64,000 nt of DNA, from the NCBI GenBank assembly GCA_045114775.1, contig JBGULC010000042.1, forward strand, positions 92,579 through 156,578. The letters run 5' to 3'. The stretch is from UBA3792 sp045114775. Lineage in GTDB: Bacteria; Bacillota; Clostridia; Christensenellales; CAG-138. The notes beneath the pieces are model-generated. The model was not told the DNA's origin. It worked only from the letters and a program-made list of their open reading frames with translations, and searched no databases. This document shows, in pieces, positions 56,647-64,000 of the stretch. The position numbers were made by a program, and so were the translations under genes. Position 1 is the first letter of the stretch, and the number at the start of each line of letters is the position of its first letter.

Positions 56647-58149
56647 ATGAACGTTCTGCAGTATCTTGAGGAATCCGCACGGCGGTTTCCCGATAAAACG
56701 GCGTTGATCGACGAAACGGAAGCGATCACGTATTCGACCTATCTGAGAAGAACAAAAAGCATCGGCACGGCGATTGCACGTGCGACGGACGCCGTCAACG
56801 CGCCGGTCGTCGTTTTCATCGACCGGAATGCGGCGGGCGTCTGCGTTATGCTCGGCATCGCAGGGAGCCGCAATTTCTATGTGCCGATCGACGCGTCGCA
56901 GCCGATCGACCGGATCAGCACGATCCTCTCGTCCATGCGCCCTGCGCTGATCGTCTCGATCCACGGCAATATGCCGGAGGGACTTCAGACAGACGTTCCG
57001 GTCCTTGAATACGATGTGATCGTTGAGACGGAGGCTGACGAAGCGCTGCTGAACGCGCGTGCGCGAGCCATGATCGATACGGATCCGCTGTATGCGATCT
57101 GCACGTCCGGTTCGACCGGCGTTCCGAAGGGCGTATTGATTTCGCACCGCTCCGTTATGGATTTCATTCCCGTGTTCACCAAAACATTCGGATTGACTGC
57201 GGACGAGGTCTTCGGCAATCAGGCGCCGTTTGACTTCGACGTTTCGGTGAAGGATCTTTATTCCGCGCTGTATCTCGGCGCGACCGTATACATCATACCG
57301 AAGGTATGCTTCGTGATGCCGAAAAAGCTGGTCGTAGCTCTGGACGATCAGAATGTGACGACAATCGTCTGGGCGGTTTCCGCAATGTGTATTGCAGCCG
57401 GCATGAATGCGTTCAAGCACCGTGTTCCGCAAAAGCTGCGGCACATCATGTTCTCAGGCGAGGTCATGCCGATCAAGATGCTGAATATCTGGCGTGACAA
57501 TATTCCCGACGCGATGTATGTCAACCTGTACGGACCGACGGAGATCACCTGCAACTGCATGTATTATATCGTCGACCGCACGTTTGATCCGACGGAAACG
57601 CTGCCGCTCGGCGTTCCGTTTGAAAATGAGGACGTTATGGTCCTGAATGAAAACGATCGGCCCGTATCCGTGGGCGAGACCGGCGAGATCTGCGTACGCG
57701 GCACATGCCTTGCGCTCGGGTATTACAACAACCCGGAGCGAACGGCGGCGGCGTTTGTACAGAATCCGCTGAATCATGCGTACCCGGAGCGGATCTACCG
57801 GACCGGAGACCTTGCGAAGCTGAATGCGGACGGAACGCTTGTGTTTGCCGCGCGCAAGGATTTTCAGATCAAGCACATGGGACACCGCATCGAGCTTGAG
57901 GAGATCGAAACGCATATCGGCGCGATCGACGGCGTTGTACGCGCCTGCTGTCTGTTCGATACGGATCGCAATAAGATCGTTGCGTGTTATTCCGGAGATG
58001 CGACCACAGAGCAGATTATCGGCAAGCTGAAGGAGAAGCTTCCGAAGTATATGATCCCGAACATCTTCATGCAGACGGAGCGGATGCCGCTCACGAAAAA
58101 CGGAAAGATCGACCGCAAAGCGATCCGTGCGGAGTATGACAAAAGATGA
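56647..58149 (+). CDS. DltA-like AMP-forming carrier-protein ligase
   Basis: Adenylating enzyme that activates an amino or fatty acid and loads it on a carrier protein. The P-loop is CTSGSTGVPKG (about 155), the adenine motif is YGPTEITC, the hinge motif YRTGDLAK, and the A10 lysine lies in PLTKNGKIDRK near the end. 500 aa matches DltA. The start at 56647 has GGGGAGGAG upstream; the earlier ATG at 56590 lies inside the MBOAT gene. It overlaps the GNAT gene by ATGA. D-alanine is the default substrate by context, not proven. Confidence 0.9.
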   Translation: MNVLQYLEESARRFPDKTALIDETEAITYSTYLRRTKSIGTAIARATDAVNAPVVVFIDRNAAGVCVMLGIAGSRNFYVPIDASQPIDRISTILSSMRPALIVSIHGNMPEGLQTDVPVLEYDVIVETEADEALLNARARAMIDTDPLYAICTSGSTGVPKGVLISHRSVMDFIPVFTKTFGLTADEVFGNQAPFDFDVSVKDLYSALYLGATVYIIPKVCFVMPKKLVVALDDQNVTTIVWAVSAMCIAAGMNAFKHRVPQKLRHIMFSGEVMPIKMLNIWRDNIPDAMYVNLYGPTEITCNCMYYIVDRTFDPTETLPLGVPFENEDVMVLNENDRPVSVGETGEICVRGTCLALGYYNNPERTAAAFVQNPLNHAYPERIYRTGDLAKLNADGTLVFAARKDFQIKHMGHRIELEEIETHIGAIDGVVRACCLFDTDRNKIVACYSGDATTEQIIGKLKEKLPKYMIPNIFMQTERMPLTKNGKIDRKAIRAEYDKR

Positions 58150-59009
58150 TTGAATTGAAGTGCGCAGAACAGTTTCGGGAGCTCTCTTCCGCGCAGAAGC
58201 AGCGTCGCGGGAAGCTGATCTCCAACAGCCTGCTTCCGGGGAAGACGGTCCGGGAGGCGCTGTCCAAGGGGAAGCTGTTCTATAAGGAGCTCCCGCAGGG
58301 GTTTGCGCTGTACGATTCGGAGGGAACGGACGCGCCGTTTTATACGTTGTATTATTTCGTCGAACCGGATGCGGAAATGACGGGATTTGCGGCGGACAGG
58401 CAGGTTTTGCTGGAGGAGCCGGATTCGGACGGGCGACGCGCGGACTATCTCTCGGGCTTGGAGATCCGCTTGGCACGGGCGGGGTTTTCGAAAACGGCTG
58501 AGAATGTTCTTGTGGAGATCGCAGCGTCTGCGATCGCAGAAAATGAGGAACGGTATTCCGCGCTTTCGGAGCAATACCGTGCAAACGGATACCGGATCGC
58601 CGTCGATCCGGACGGAGAGCTTCTTGCGCAGGCGTTTGCGCTGTGGCGTGCGCACCTGAAACCGACCGATCTGCCGCAGGGACATTTCGCCGCAGGGACG
58701 GACGCCGCGCACATCGTTTGCCTTCTGGACGGAAACGGCGCGGTCTGCGGCGTGAACCGATGGGAGTTTCGGGGAGATGTCTGTGAGATCCGCCATACCG
58801 TAACAAGACCGGATTGTCTTCGGCAGGGGATCGGTTCCTTTTTGATCCTGTACGCGTTGAAGGACGCTGCGAAAAACGGCATGCGAAGCGCGTTCACCTA
58901 TATCGACGAACAAAACGTTCGTTCGTTGGCAATGTATGAAAAGATCGGTTTTCAAAGGACCGGAAAAACCTGTCGGCAGTATGTTCTGCCGGCCGAAAAA
59001 ACGATTTGA
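58146..59009 (+). CDS. GNAT-family N-acyltransferase with extra N-terminal domain
   Basis: Predicted N-acetyltransferase. The C-terminal half has the acetyl-CoA loop RQGIGSFLILYAL and the end motif EQNVRSLAMYEKIGFQRTG. The N-terminal 150 residues are a separate domain (LFYKELPQGFALYDSEG) of unknown role. 287 aa. The ATG overlaps the ligase stop (ATGA), and a carrier protein gene follows 26 bases later. A GNAT is not part of the canonical dltABCD operon. It could modify the carried amino acid or the acceptor sugar. Confidence 0.8.
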   Translation: MIELKCAEQFRELSSAQKQRRGKLISNSLLPGKTVREALSKGKLFYKELPQGFALYDSEGTDAPFYTLYYFVEPDAEMTGFAADRQVLLEEPDSDGRRADYLSGLEIRLARAGFSKTAENVLVEIAASAIAENEERYSALSEQYRANGYRIAVDPDGELLAQAFALWRAHLKPTDLPQGHFAAGTDAAHIVCLLDGNGAVCGVNRWEFRGDVCEIRHTVTRPDCLRQGIGSFLILYALKDAAKNGMRSAFTYIDEQNVRSLAMYEKIGFQRTGKTCRQYVLPAEKTI

Positions 59010-59035
59010 CAATCAAACGGAAAGGAGAAAAGACC

Positions 59036-59263
59036 ATGGAAGAACTGCTCGGAATTTTGAAGGAGATCCGCCCGGACGTTGATTTTGCGAAGGAAACGAA
59101 GCTGATCGACGATTCGATCCTTGACTCGTTCGATATCATCTCTATCGTCGGGGAACTCAACGAACACTATGATATTGAGATCGATGTGGAAGACCTTGAG
59201 CCGGATAATTTCAATACGGCGGAAGCGATCCTTGCGCTTGTAAAAAAGCTTCAGGAAGACTGA
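59036..59263 (+). CDS. DltC-like carrier protein
   Basis: 75-aa acidic acyl or aminoacyl carrier. The phosphopantetheine attachment serine is Ser31 in ILDSFDII. The helix ending in NFNTAEAILALVKKLQED is typical of DltC. The start at 59036 has AAAGGAG upstream; the longer in-frame start at 59006 overlaps the GNAT stop. It is the likely partner of the ligase at 56647 and the donor for the MBOAT. Confidence 0.93.
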   Translation: MEELLGILKEIRPDVDFAKETKLIDDSILDSFDIISIVGELNEHYDIEIDVEDLEPDNFNTAEAILALVKKLQED

Positions 59264-59270
59264 GAACGGA

Positions 59271-61340
59271 ATGAAAATCAAAAGAGTTCTGAAAGTACTG
59301 AGCGTTTTGGTCATCACCGCGCTGCTGCTGCTGCTCTGTTCAAACATACTGACGCCGACGTGGTATTCCTGGAACAACGACAACATCTTCAAAGGGTTCT
59401 ACCGGGAGCCGGAGGACCGTCTGCAGGTGGTTTTTGTCGGAACCAGTCAATCGCTGAACGGCATCGCGCCGATGGAGCTGTACAGCCGGTACGGGATATG
59501 CGCTTATAATCTTTCAAGCGAACAACAGCCTTTGCTGGCGTCATACTATTGGATCAAGGAGGCAGAGCGGCTGCACGGCAAAACGCTTCAGGCAGCGGTT
59601 CTGGATCTTTCGTTCGTTTTTCGCAACGAAACGAAAACGTCCAAGATGTCCATGAATGAAAAAGCCTTGGCGCATATGCGCTTTTCCGGCGTCAAGATGG
59701 AAGCGTACCGGGCGCTTGCGAAGCAGTACGGCGTCAGCACCGTTGAATATATTATCCCGCTGATCCGGTATCATTCCCGTTGGTCCGATCTGGAGGAGGA
59801 CGATTTCAGCGGTCTGACGACAAAGAAGAACTCCTTTTTCACAAGAGGACAGAATCTCGAATTCGAGCTGTCGCACGACAGAGAGAAACCGTCCGATATG
59901 TTTATTCCGCAGCACGAGATCACCGAGGCGATCGATCATTCTCAGAAGGAGATCAATGCGCTGATCACTGAGCAGAATCTTGAATACATCGATCAGATCG
60001 TCGCATTTTGCAAGGAGAAAAACATCGATCTGGTGTTTTTGAAAATCGCAAAGGCTACCACGGACCTGGAACATGACGCGATGCAGTATCTCGCGGATTC
60101 ACACGACGTTCCTTTGGTCGATTTCAACCTGATTTCTCTGCAGGAAGAGATCGGGCTGGACACATCGTACGATTATCGCGACGGAAAGCATGCGAATGTG
60201 TCCGGCGCGGAAAAAATAACGAAGTATATCGGTGCATTTCTGACGGAACGGTATCATTTCGACGATGTGCGGAACGATTCCAAATACGATTACATGAAGG
60301 AGCAGTACGCGGACTACCGCGCCGTGGAGGACAGTATTCGTCTGATTCGGTGCGAAAATCTTGACGAGTATATCAGGCTGCTCGACAACGATCGTTATAC
60401 GGTCTTTGTTTCCGCAAAGGACAATGCCGCGACGGGACTTTCGGAGGAGGAGAGAAAAGCGCTGAGCGCGCTCGGGTTCAAAGAACTGGAAAGCATCGGA
60501 CTCCGGGAGTCTTATATCGGGATCGTCAGCCGCGGGAAAACCGTCCTCGACAAAAAGGGAGAATCCGACGAGCAGGTCTCGGCGGACGGAACGTTTGACG
60601 AAAAGACCGGATGCAAGATCAAAAAAGAGTATCGGCTAAAGACAGACAGCGACGGAAAAGTGAAGGGCGAAAAACCGACGCTTTTGAAGGGGGAGGGCTT
60701 CTTCTCCGTTGAAAGCGCCGGAAAACGTGCCGGGAACCGTTCTGTCATCAACATCAACGGCAAGAATTATTCCGATTCGAAGCGCGGGCTGAATTTTGTC
60801 GTCTATGATCATACGCTGAAAACGATCGTAGACACAAGCGGCTTTGACACCGGCGCCAAAGAACCGAGAAGGACCGACATGGATCTCAAATATGAATACC
60901 TGATGCGCATCGATGCTTCATGGCTGGCTTTATCGCATACGATTGCGGACTATATCACGACCGGAAATGAAGCGGATTCCTGCACGGTGATCCTATGCGG
61001 TACGATGAGCAAAAACAAGTCGATTCTGTCCGATTCCGACAAGGACGTTCTTAAAAAATGCGGCGTGCCGGACACGGCCCAAATCGAGGAGAACCCCTTC
61101 GTTCTGATCATCCGGGAAGGGAAGCTCCTGCTTTACGAGACCGCGGACGCATCGGGATCTTTGGACGTCGTGCTCGATGGCTTGCTGAACGTCTCGGCGG
61201 AGAAGCTCCCGGAAAAGGATCTGTCGCTGCAGATCGCGGGCGAAACCTATAAGGTCGGAAAGAACTGCGTGTTTGCCGTCGCATACAACGGCAAACAGAA
61301 CTGTGTTATGAACACGCAGTATCTTTACAAGGGCGAGTAA
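59271..61340 (+). CDS. DltD-like SGNH protein with ILEI/FAM3-type repeats
   Basis: Membrane-anchored extracellular protein. One N-terminal membrane helix (7-25), then an SGNH/DltD-like domain with the nucleophile in GTSQS (57-61, Ser59) and Asp304/His307 in YRDGKHANVSG. From about 355 come segments like the ILEI (FAM3) domain: a C-terminal half (371-423), a full unit (about 470-618) and a final N-terminal half (about 630-685). The halves recur as NGKNYSDSKRGLNFVVYD and AGETYKVGKNCVFAVAYN. 689 aa. It is 7 bases after the carrier gene and ends the cluster. The SGNH domain would pass the acyl group to a wall polymer. Confidence 0.82.
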   Translation: MKIKRVLKVLSVLVITALLLLLCSNILTPTWYSWNNDNIFKGFYREPEDRLQVVFVGTSQSLNGIAPMELYSRYGICAYNLSSEQQPLLASYYWIKEAERLHGKTLQAAVLDLSFVFRNETKTSKMSMNEKALAHMRFSGVKMEAYRALAKQYGVSTVEYIIPLIRYHSRWSDLEEDDFSGLTTKKNSFFTRGQNLEFELSHDREKPSDMFIPQHEITEAIDHSQKEINALITEQNLEYIDQIVAFCKEKNIDLVFLKIAKATTDLEHDAMQYLADSHDVPLVDFNLISLQEEIGLDTSYDYRDGKHANVSGAEKITKYIGAFLTERYHFDDVRNDSKYDYMKEQYADYRAVEDSIRLIRCENLDEYIRLLDNDRYTVFVSAKDNAATGLSEEERKALSALGFKELESIGLRESYIGIVSRGKTVLDKKGESDEQVSADGTFDEKTGCKIKKEYRLKTDSDGKVKGEKPTLLKGEGFFSVESAGKRAGNRSVININGKNYSDSKRGLNFVVYDHTLKTIVDTSGFDTGAKEPRRTDMDLKYEYLMRIDASWLALSHTIADYITTGNEADSCTVILCGTMSKNKSILSDSDKDVLKKCGVPDTAQIEENPFVLIIREGKLLLYETADASGSLDVVLDGLLNVSAEKLPEKDLSLQIAGETYKVGKNCVFAVAYNGKQNCVMNTQYLYKGE

Positions 61341-61413
61341 CGCGGAGCATTTTCTGCGTGGCGCGGCATCCTGCCGCATCGGGCAGATAACATCACTTGA
61401 CTGAGATATGAAC

Positions 61414-61440
61414 GGACCCGGCGCTTTTCACGCCGGGTCC
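61414..61440. terminator. Hairpin between convergent genes
   Basis: A perfect 10-bp stem, GGACCCGGCG (61414-61423) with CGCCGGGTCC (61431-61440). There is no T-run on either side, so it is a terminator of weak or factor-assisted type, or a pause site for both convergent genes. Confidence 0.5.
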
Positions 61441-61493
61441 TGTCTGATCTTTGAAAATACGGCGACGCCTTCGGGCTGCCGCGGGGAATCGGT

Positions 61494-62267
61494 TCAGGCC
61501 GTCTTTGACGCGTTCGCCTTCCGCGCTTTGCGGTCCTTGATCATCCAGGGCAGGTACGCAAGGAAGAACAGCAGCGTCACGGCCGCCGCCATGAACAGCA
61601 CACGCACCGCATAGTTGGAGGGCAGGAAGTCCAGAATGGACTTCGTCGCTTCGGGCTTTGCCATATAGAGGTAGTTTGCGTCCCCGCCGATCAGCATGTT
61701 GGCGGAAAAGGCGATCGCCGCCATGATCGCTGTCGCAAGATAAGCCTTGAAGAACGACTTCCACGTCGGACGCATGCCGTGCACGAAGATCATGTAGAAC
61801 ACGGCGATATAGCCCGTTGTGTGCTCAAGCCAGAACTGATAATACCGATAGCGTGTCGGACCCGTGTAGGTGATGACCGTCGGCGTGATCAGCGCAAAGA
61901 TCGTGCCGGAGAACAGCCAGAAATACGGGATGTCGAACAGGGTCTGATTCTTCGTGACCAGCATATAGCTTCCGAAGATGACGCCCCATCCGCAGAGCGT
62001 GATCGGCAGATGGTCCTGCGGGTTCGCGCCGAGCGACGGCACGCCGACCAGCCGCCAGAAATAGGACATCTCGGTGATGATCATGATCAGCGCCAGCGCA
62101 AGCCGCAGATTCTTTTCCCGCTTGCATTCCCGAAGCTTCTTCCGGAACACATAGATCAGCACGATGACGGCGATCATCAGAACGATCGGCAGAAAATGCG
62201 CGAGCGTGAAATTGCGAAACTCCACCTCGTCCCCTTTCCCGAAAAAGTAAGCGAAAAACTCCTTCAT
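61494..62267 (-). CDS. YwaF-type (TIGR02206-like) membrane protein
   Basis: Integral membrane protein with about seven segments. Family hallmarks are PITLCGWGVIFGSYMLVTKN, FALITPTVIT, and HTTGYIAVFYMIFVHGMRP. 257 aa. The start at 62267 has GGGGTGGAG upstream; a longer in-frame start is less likely. It has its own promoter (62298-62326). Function unknown; this family is widespread in Firmicutes. Confidence 0.8.
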   Translation of the reverse strand: MKEFFAYFFGKGDEVEFRNFTLAHFLPIVLMIAVIVLIYVFRKKLRECKREKNLRLALALIMIITEMSYFWRLVGVPSLGANPQDHLPITLCGWGVIFGSYMLVTKNQTLFDIPYFWLFSGTIFALITPTVITYTGPTRYRYYQFWLEHTTGYIAVFYMIFVHGMRPTWKSFFKAYLATAIMAAIAFSANMLIGGDANYLYMAKPEATKSILDFLPSNYAVRVLFMAAAVTLLFFLAYLPWMIKDRKARKANASKTA

Positions 62268-62297
62268 ACTCCACCCCTTAAAGCTCGGTTTTGTTCT

Positions 62298-62326
62298 ATT
62301 ATAGCGTTCTCCGCGCTTTTTCACAA
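62298..62326 (-). promoter_or_regulatory. Promoter of the YwaF-type gene
   Basis: On the minus strand TTGTGA (62321-62326) and TATAAT (62298-62303) have 17-base spacing; the start codon is 31 bases on. Confidence 0.75.
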
Positions 62327-62770
62327 GTCCCCGTTACGCACGGCGCAATCTGCGCGGTGATCGCCGTGCGCGATCCGCGATACATCTGTACTCAGTATAC
62401 TGTTTCACGGTCGCCATTTCAGGGCTTTTTTGATTCGGACTTTCCATGGATGCTTACCCTTTCCTGCGGTACGGACGTTTCCTGCTCTGCAATCGCCGTT
62501 CACCGTAACATACTGTAAAGATACTATATCGGGCTTATTTGCAAAAAACAAAGAAGAACGCTTTCTTTAAATGAATTGTATTTGAATTGGGTTTGTCGTA
62601 TGTTTGATATTTATGTATCCTTATAGTATCCAATCGAACAGGAGCAACGTAAAAAATGAAAATTCGTAAATTACCGCTTTTCAGTCGGAAAAAAGTATAG
62701 TACAATAAAAACAGTCTGTAAAAACAGTCTGACAGAGTCGGATACAGATCATACAACATCGGGAGGGATC
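62327..62770. other. 444-base AT-rich upstream region of the oligopeptide-binding protein gene
   Basis: No supported gene. It is distinctly AT-rich from about 62500 on. Seen here: a CAGTATACTG palindrome (62393-62402), a possible promoter TTGAAT-17-TGATAT near 62585-62613, and a short open frame MKIRKLPLFSRKKV (62656-62700) behind GGAG. A direct repeat AAAAACAGTCTG occurs at 62707-62718 and 62719-62730. None of these is certain. Confidence 0.45.
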
Positions 62771-62773
62771 ATG

Positions 62774-64000
62774 ATGAAATCGACAGGGAAGAAATGGATC
62801 AGTATTCTGCTGATCCTGTGTATGGCTTTGGCAATAATGCCGGCTTTTACGAAAACCGCGCAGGCGGACAGCGAAAGTTCGTCGCTGATTGTCGCGTATG
62901 CCCCGTTCAGTGGAAGATTCAGTCCGTTTTATGCGAACACCGCGTATGACCAGGACGTCGTCAGGATGACGCAGCTCAGCCTTCTGACCACCGATCGCAG
63001 AGGCGCGGTTATCTTTAATGCGATACAAGGCGAAACGGTCAACTATAACGGTACCGATTATACCTATACCGGACCTGCGAATGTGTCCGTCCAGTACAAC
63101 GCGACGACGGACACCACCAAGTATACGATGAAACTCCGTAAGGACCTGAAGTTCTCCGATGGCGTTCCGGTAACGGCAGATGACATCATCTTCACGTACT
63201 ACACCTACCTCGATCCGGCTTATGTCGGCTCCGGTTCGCTGAGCTCTTATGACATCGTCGGTCTGCAGAACTATCGCACGCAGACTTCCGACGAAGTTTA
63301 TGCAAAGTATGCTGAGATGGTACGGGCGATCTTTGCGGCAGGCGATCAGGGCTACGTACAGAATGCACAATTCACAAGGGAGTACTACAATGCATACTGG
63401 GCGATGATGAAGCAGGAGTGGATCAATGACATCCGTGCAATCGTTGCGTATGTTCTTGATAACTACGGCACCGACGATTACGTACAAAGCTATTTTAGCC
63501 CGGACTTCACCGCGGCGCAGATTTGGGCCAACGAAGGCCTACAGATCGCTTACGGCATGGCGCTGTGGGGATTCGGGCAGTTCCAGGAGGACGGCACGTT
63601 CGCGAACGGCATTGGCACCTGGGACCTCGCAACCACGTTCCCGACCATTGAGGACTTTTACGATATCTGCTATGCGCGATACGACGGAGACCCCGATGCA
63701 TATTGGGCGGTCGAATGTGCAGATGACACCGATGTCCACGGCACCGTTGACGACCGGTTTATTCGCGAGTACGGTTCGAAAGACGAATTGATGGGCGGTC
63801 AGGGCGTCAAGTACATTGAAGGCATCAAGAAAGTCGATAACTATACCGTCTCGGTCACATTGAATGGGTTTTCCACATCTGCTGTTTACAGCATCCTCGG
63901 CATCCAGATTACGCCGATGCACTACTATGGCGATACCGCTAAGTACAACTACGAAGAAGGCAAGTTCGGCTTTGACTTCGGCGATCTGTCCAAGGTCCAG
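62774..64000 (+). CDS. Oligopeptide-type ABC transporter substrate-binding protein (SBP_bac_5), 3' end missing
   Basis: The reading frame is open from here to the end of the window (at least 409 codons). A Sec signal peptide (MKSTGKKWISILLILCMAL, ending AQA-D) is followed by a binding domain of the extracellular family 5: RFSPFYANTAYDQDVV, MKLRKDLKFSDGVPVTADDI (the conserved SDG-[VI]PVTA block), and ITPMHYYGD. An insertion around 63290-63720 is larger than in OppA. The start at 62774 has GGGAGGG six bases upstream; 62771 is an alternative ATG. Permease genes would lie downstream, outside the window. Confidence 0.85.
   Translation, partial: MKSTGKKWISILLILCMALAIMPAFTKTAQADSESSSLIVAYAPFSGRFSPFYANTAYDQDVVRMTQLSLLTTDRRGAVIFNAIQGETVNYNGTDYTYTGPANVSVQYNATTDTTKYTMKLRKDLKFSDGVPVTADDIIFTYYTYLDPAYVGSGSLSSYDIVGLQNYRTQTSDEVYAKYAEMVRAIFAAGDQGYVQNAQFTREYYNAYWAMMKQEWINDIRAIVAYVLDNYGTDDYVQSYFSPDFTAAQIWANEGLQIAYGMALWGFGQFQEDGTFANGIGTWDLATTFPTIEDFYDICYARYDGDPDAYWAVECADDTDVHGTVDDRFIREYGSKDELMGGQGVKYIEGIKKVDNYTVSVTLNGFSTSAVYSILGIQITPMHYYGDTAKYNYEEGKFGFDFGDLSKVQ

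Noticed and set aside
61408..61614. 68-codon plus-strand frame after the SGNH gene
   Set aside because: It starts in a hairpin, overlaps the convergent gene and has no ribosome binding site.
62681..63487. 268-codon minus-strand frame opposite the binding protein gene
   Set aside because: The plus-strand frame encodes a clear signal peptide and family 5 binding protein running off the window.

Overview
The window looks like a contiguous stretch of chromosome from a GC-rich, low-copy-repeat Firmicute, most likely an uncultured gut-type Clostridia (Oscillospirales or Christensenellales-like; inferred, not proven). The evidence is a PASTA-bearing class B penicillin-binding protein in a mur/fts cluster, a MurE with the DNPR motif of meso-diaminopimelate enzymes, AddAB instead of RecBCD, two MurA paralogues, rpsF-ssb-rpsR, strong Shine-Dalgarno sequences, and promoters with TTGNNN-17-TATAAT spacing. 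No phage, plasmid, insertion sequence, CRISPR or rRNA is visible.

Layout: 1-10111 is a division/wall cluster (end of an ftsL-position gene, PBP, murE, mraY, murD, ftsW, murA, ftsQ) that lacks murF, murG and murC. 10440-11455 is rpsF-ssb-rpsR on the minus strand. 11598-20109 holds holA, lipoproteins, an M32 carboxypeptidase, a clostripain-family protease, a ferredoxin and a ParB/Noc-like protein. 20193-27267 holds a zinc-ribbon membrane protein, rsmA, a FeoA-FeoB fusion with its small cysteine-rich partner, cdsA and a protein with repeated CxxCG...LGH units. 27307-38077 is a minus-strand block: an FMN-binding lipoprotein, a small membrane gene flanked by 32-bp direct repeats, uvrB, a Dabb protein, deoD, a phosphohexomutase, a tandem RluA-type pseudouridine synthase, an rRNA-type methyltransferase, a second murA and a membrane-anchored solute-binding protein. 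38234-48224 is a plus-strand operon: thpR, addB, addA, an RsmF-like methyltransferase, a PlsC-zinc-ribbon fusion and an ASCH protein.

48225-64000 is the most unusual part. It contains an LCP-like exported protein, a fusion of an ECF transporter S component with type II pantothenate kinase, tRNA-Thr(GGT), a GHSKG hydrolase with a membrane tail, a fusion of a QueT-type S component with a PAP2 phosphatase, and a Dlt-like five-gene cluster (MBOAT, AMP-ligase, GNAT, carrier protein, SGNH protein with ILEI/FAM3-like repeats). It ends with a YwaF-like membrane protein and the start of an oligopeptide-type binding protein that runs off the window.

Two themes stand out. First, two ECF S components are each fused to an enzyme that could chemically trap or prepare the solute. 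Second, three genes (holA, rsmA and a 171-aa gene) have a -10 box exactly six bases before the ATG and no Shine-Dalgarno, which predicts leaderless mRNAs.
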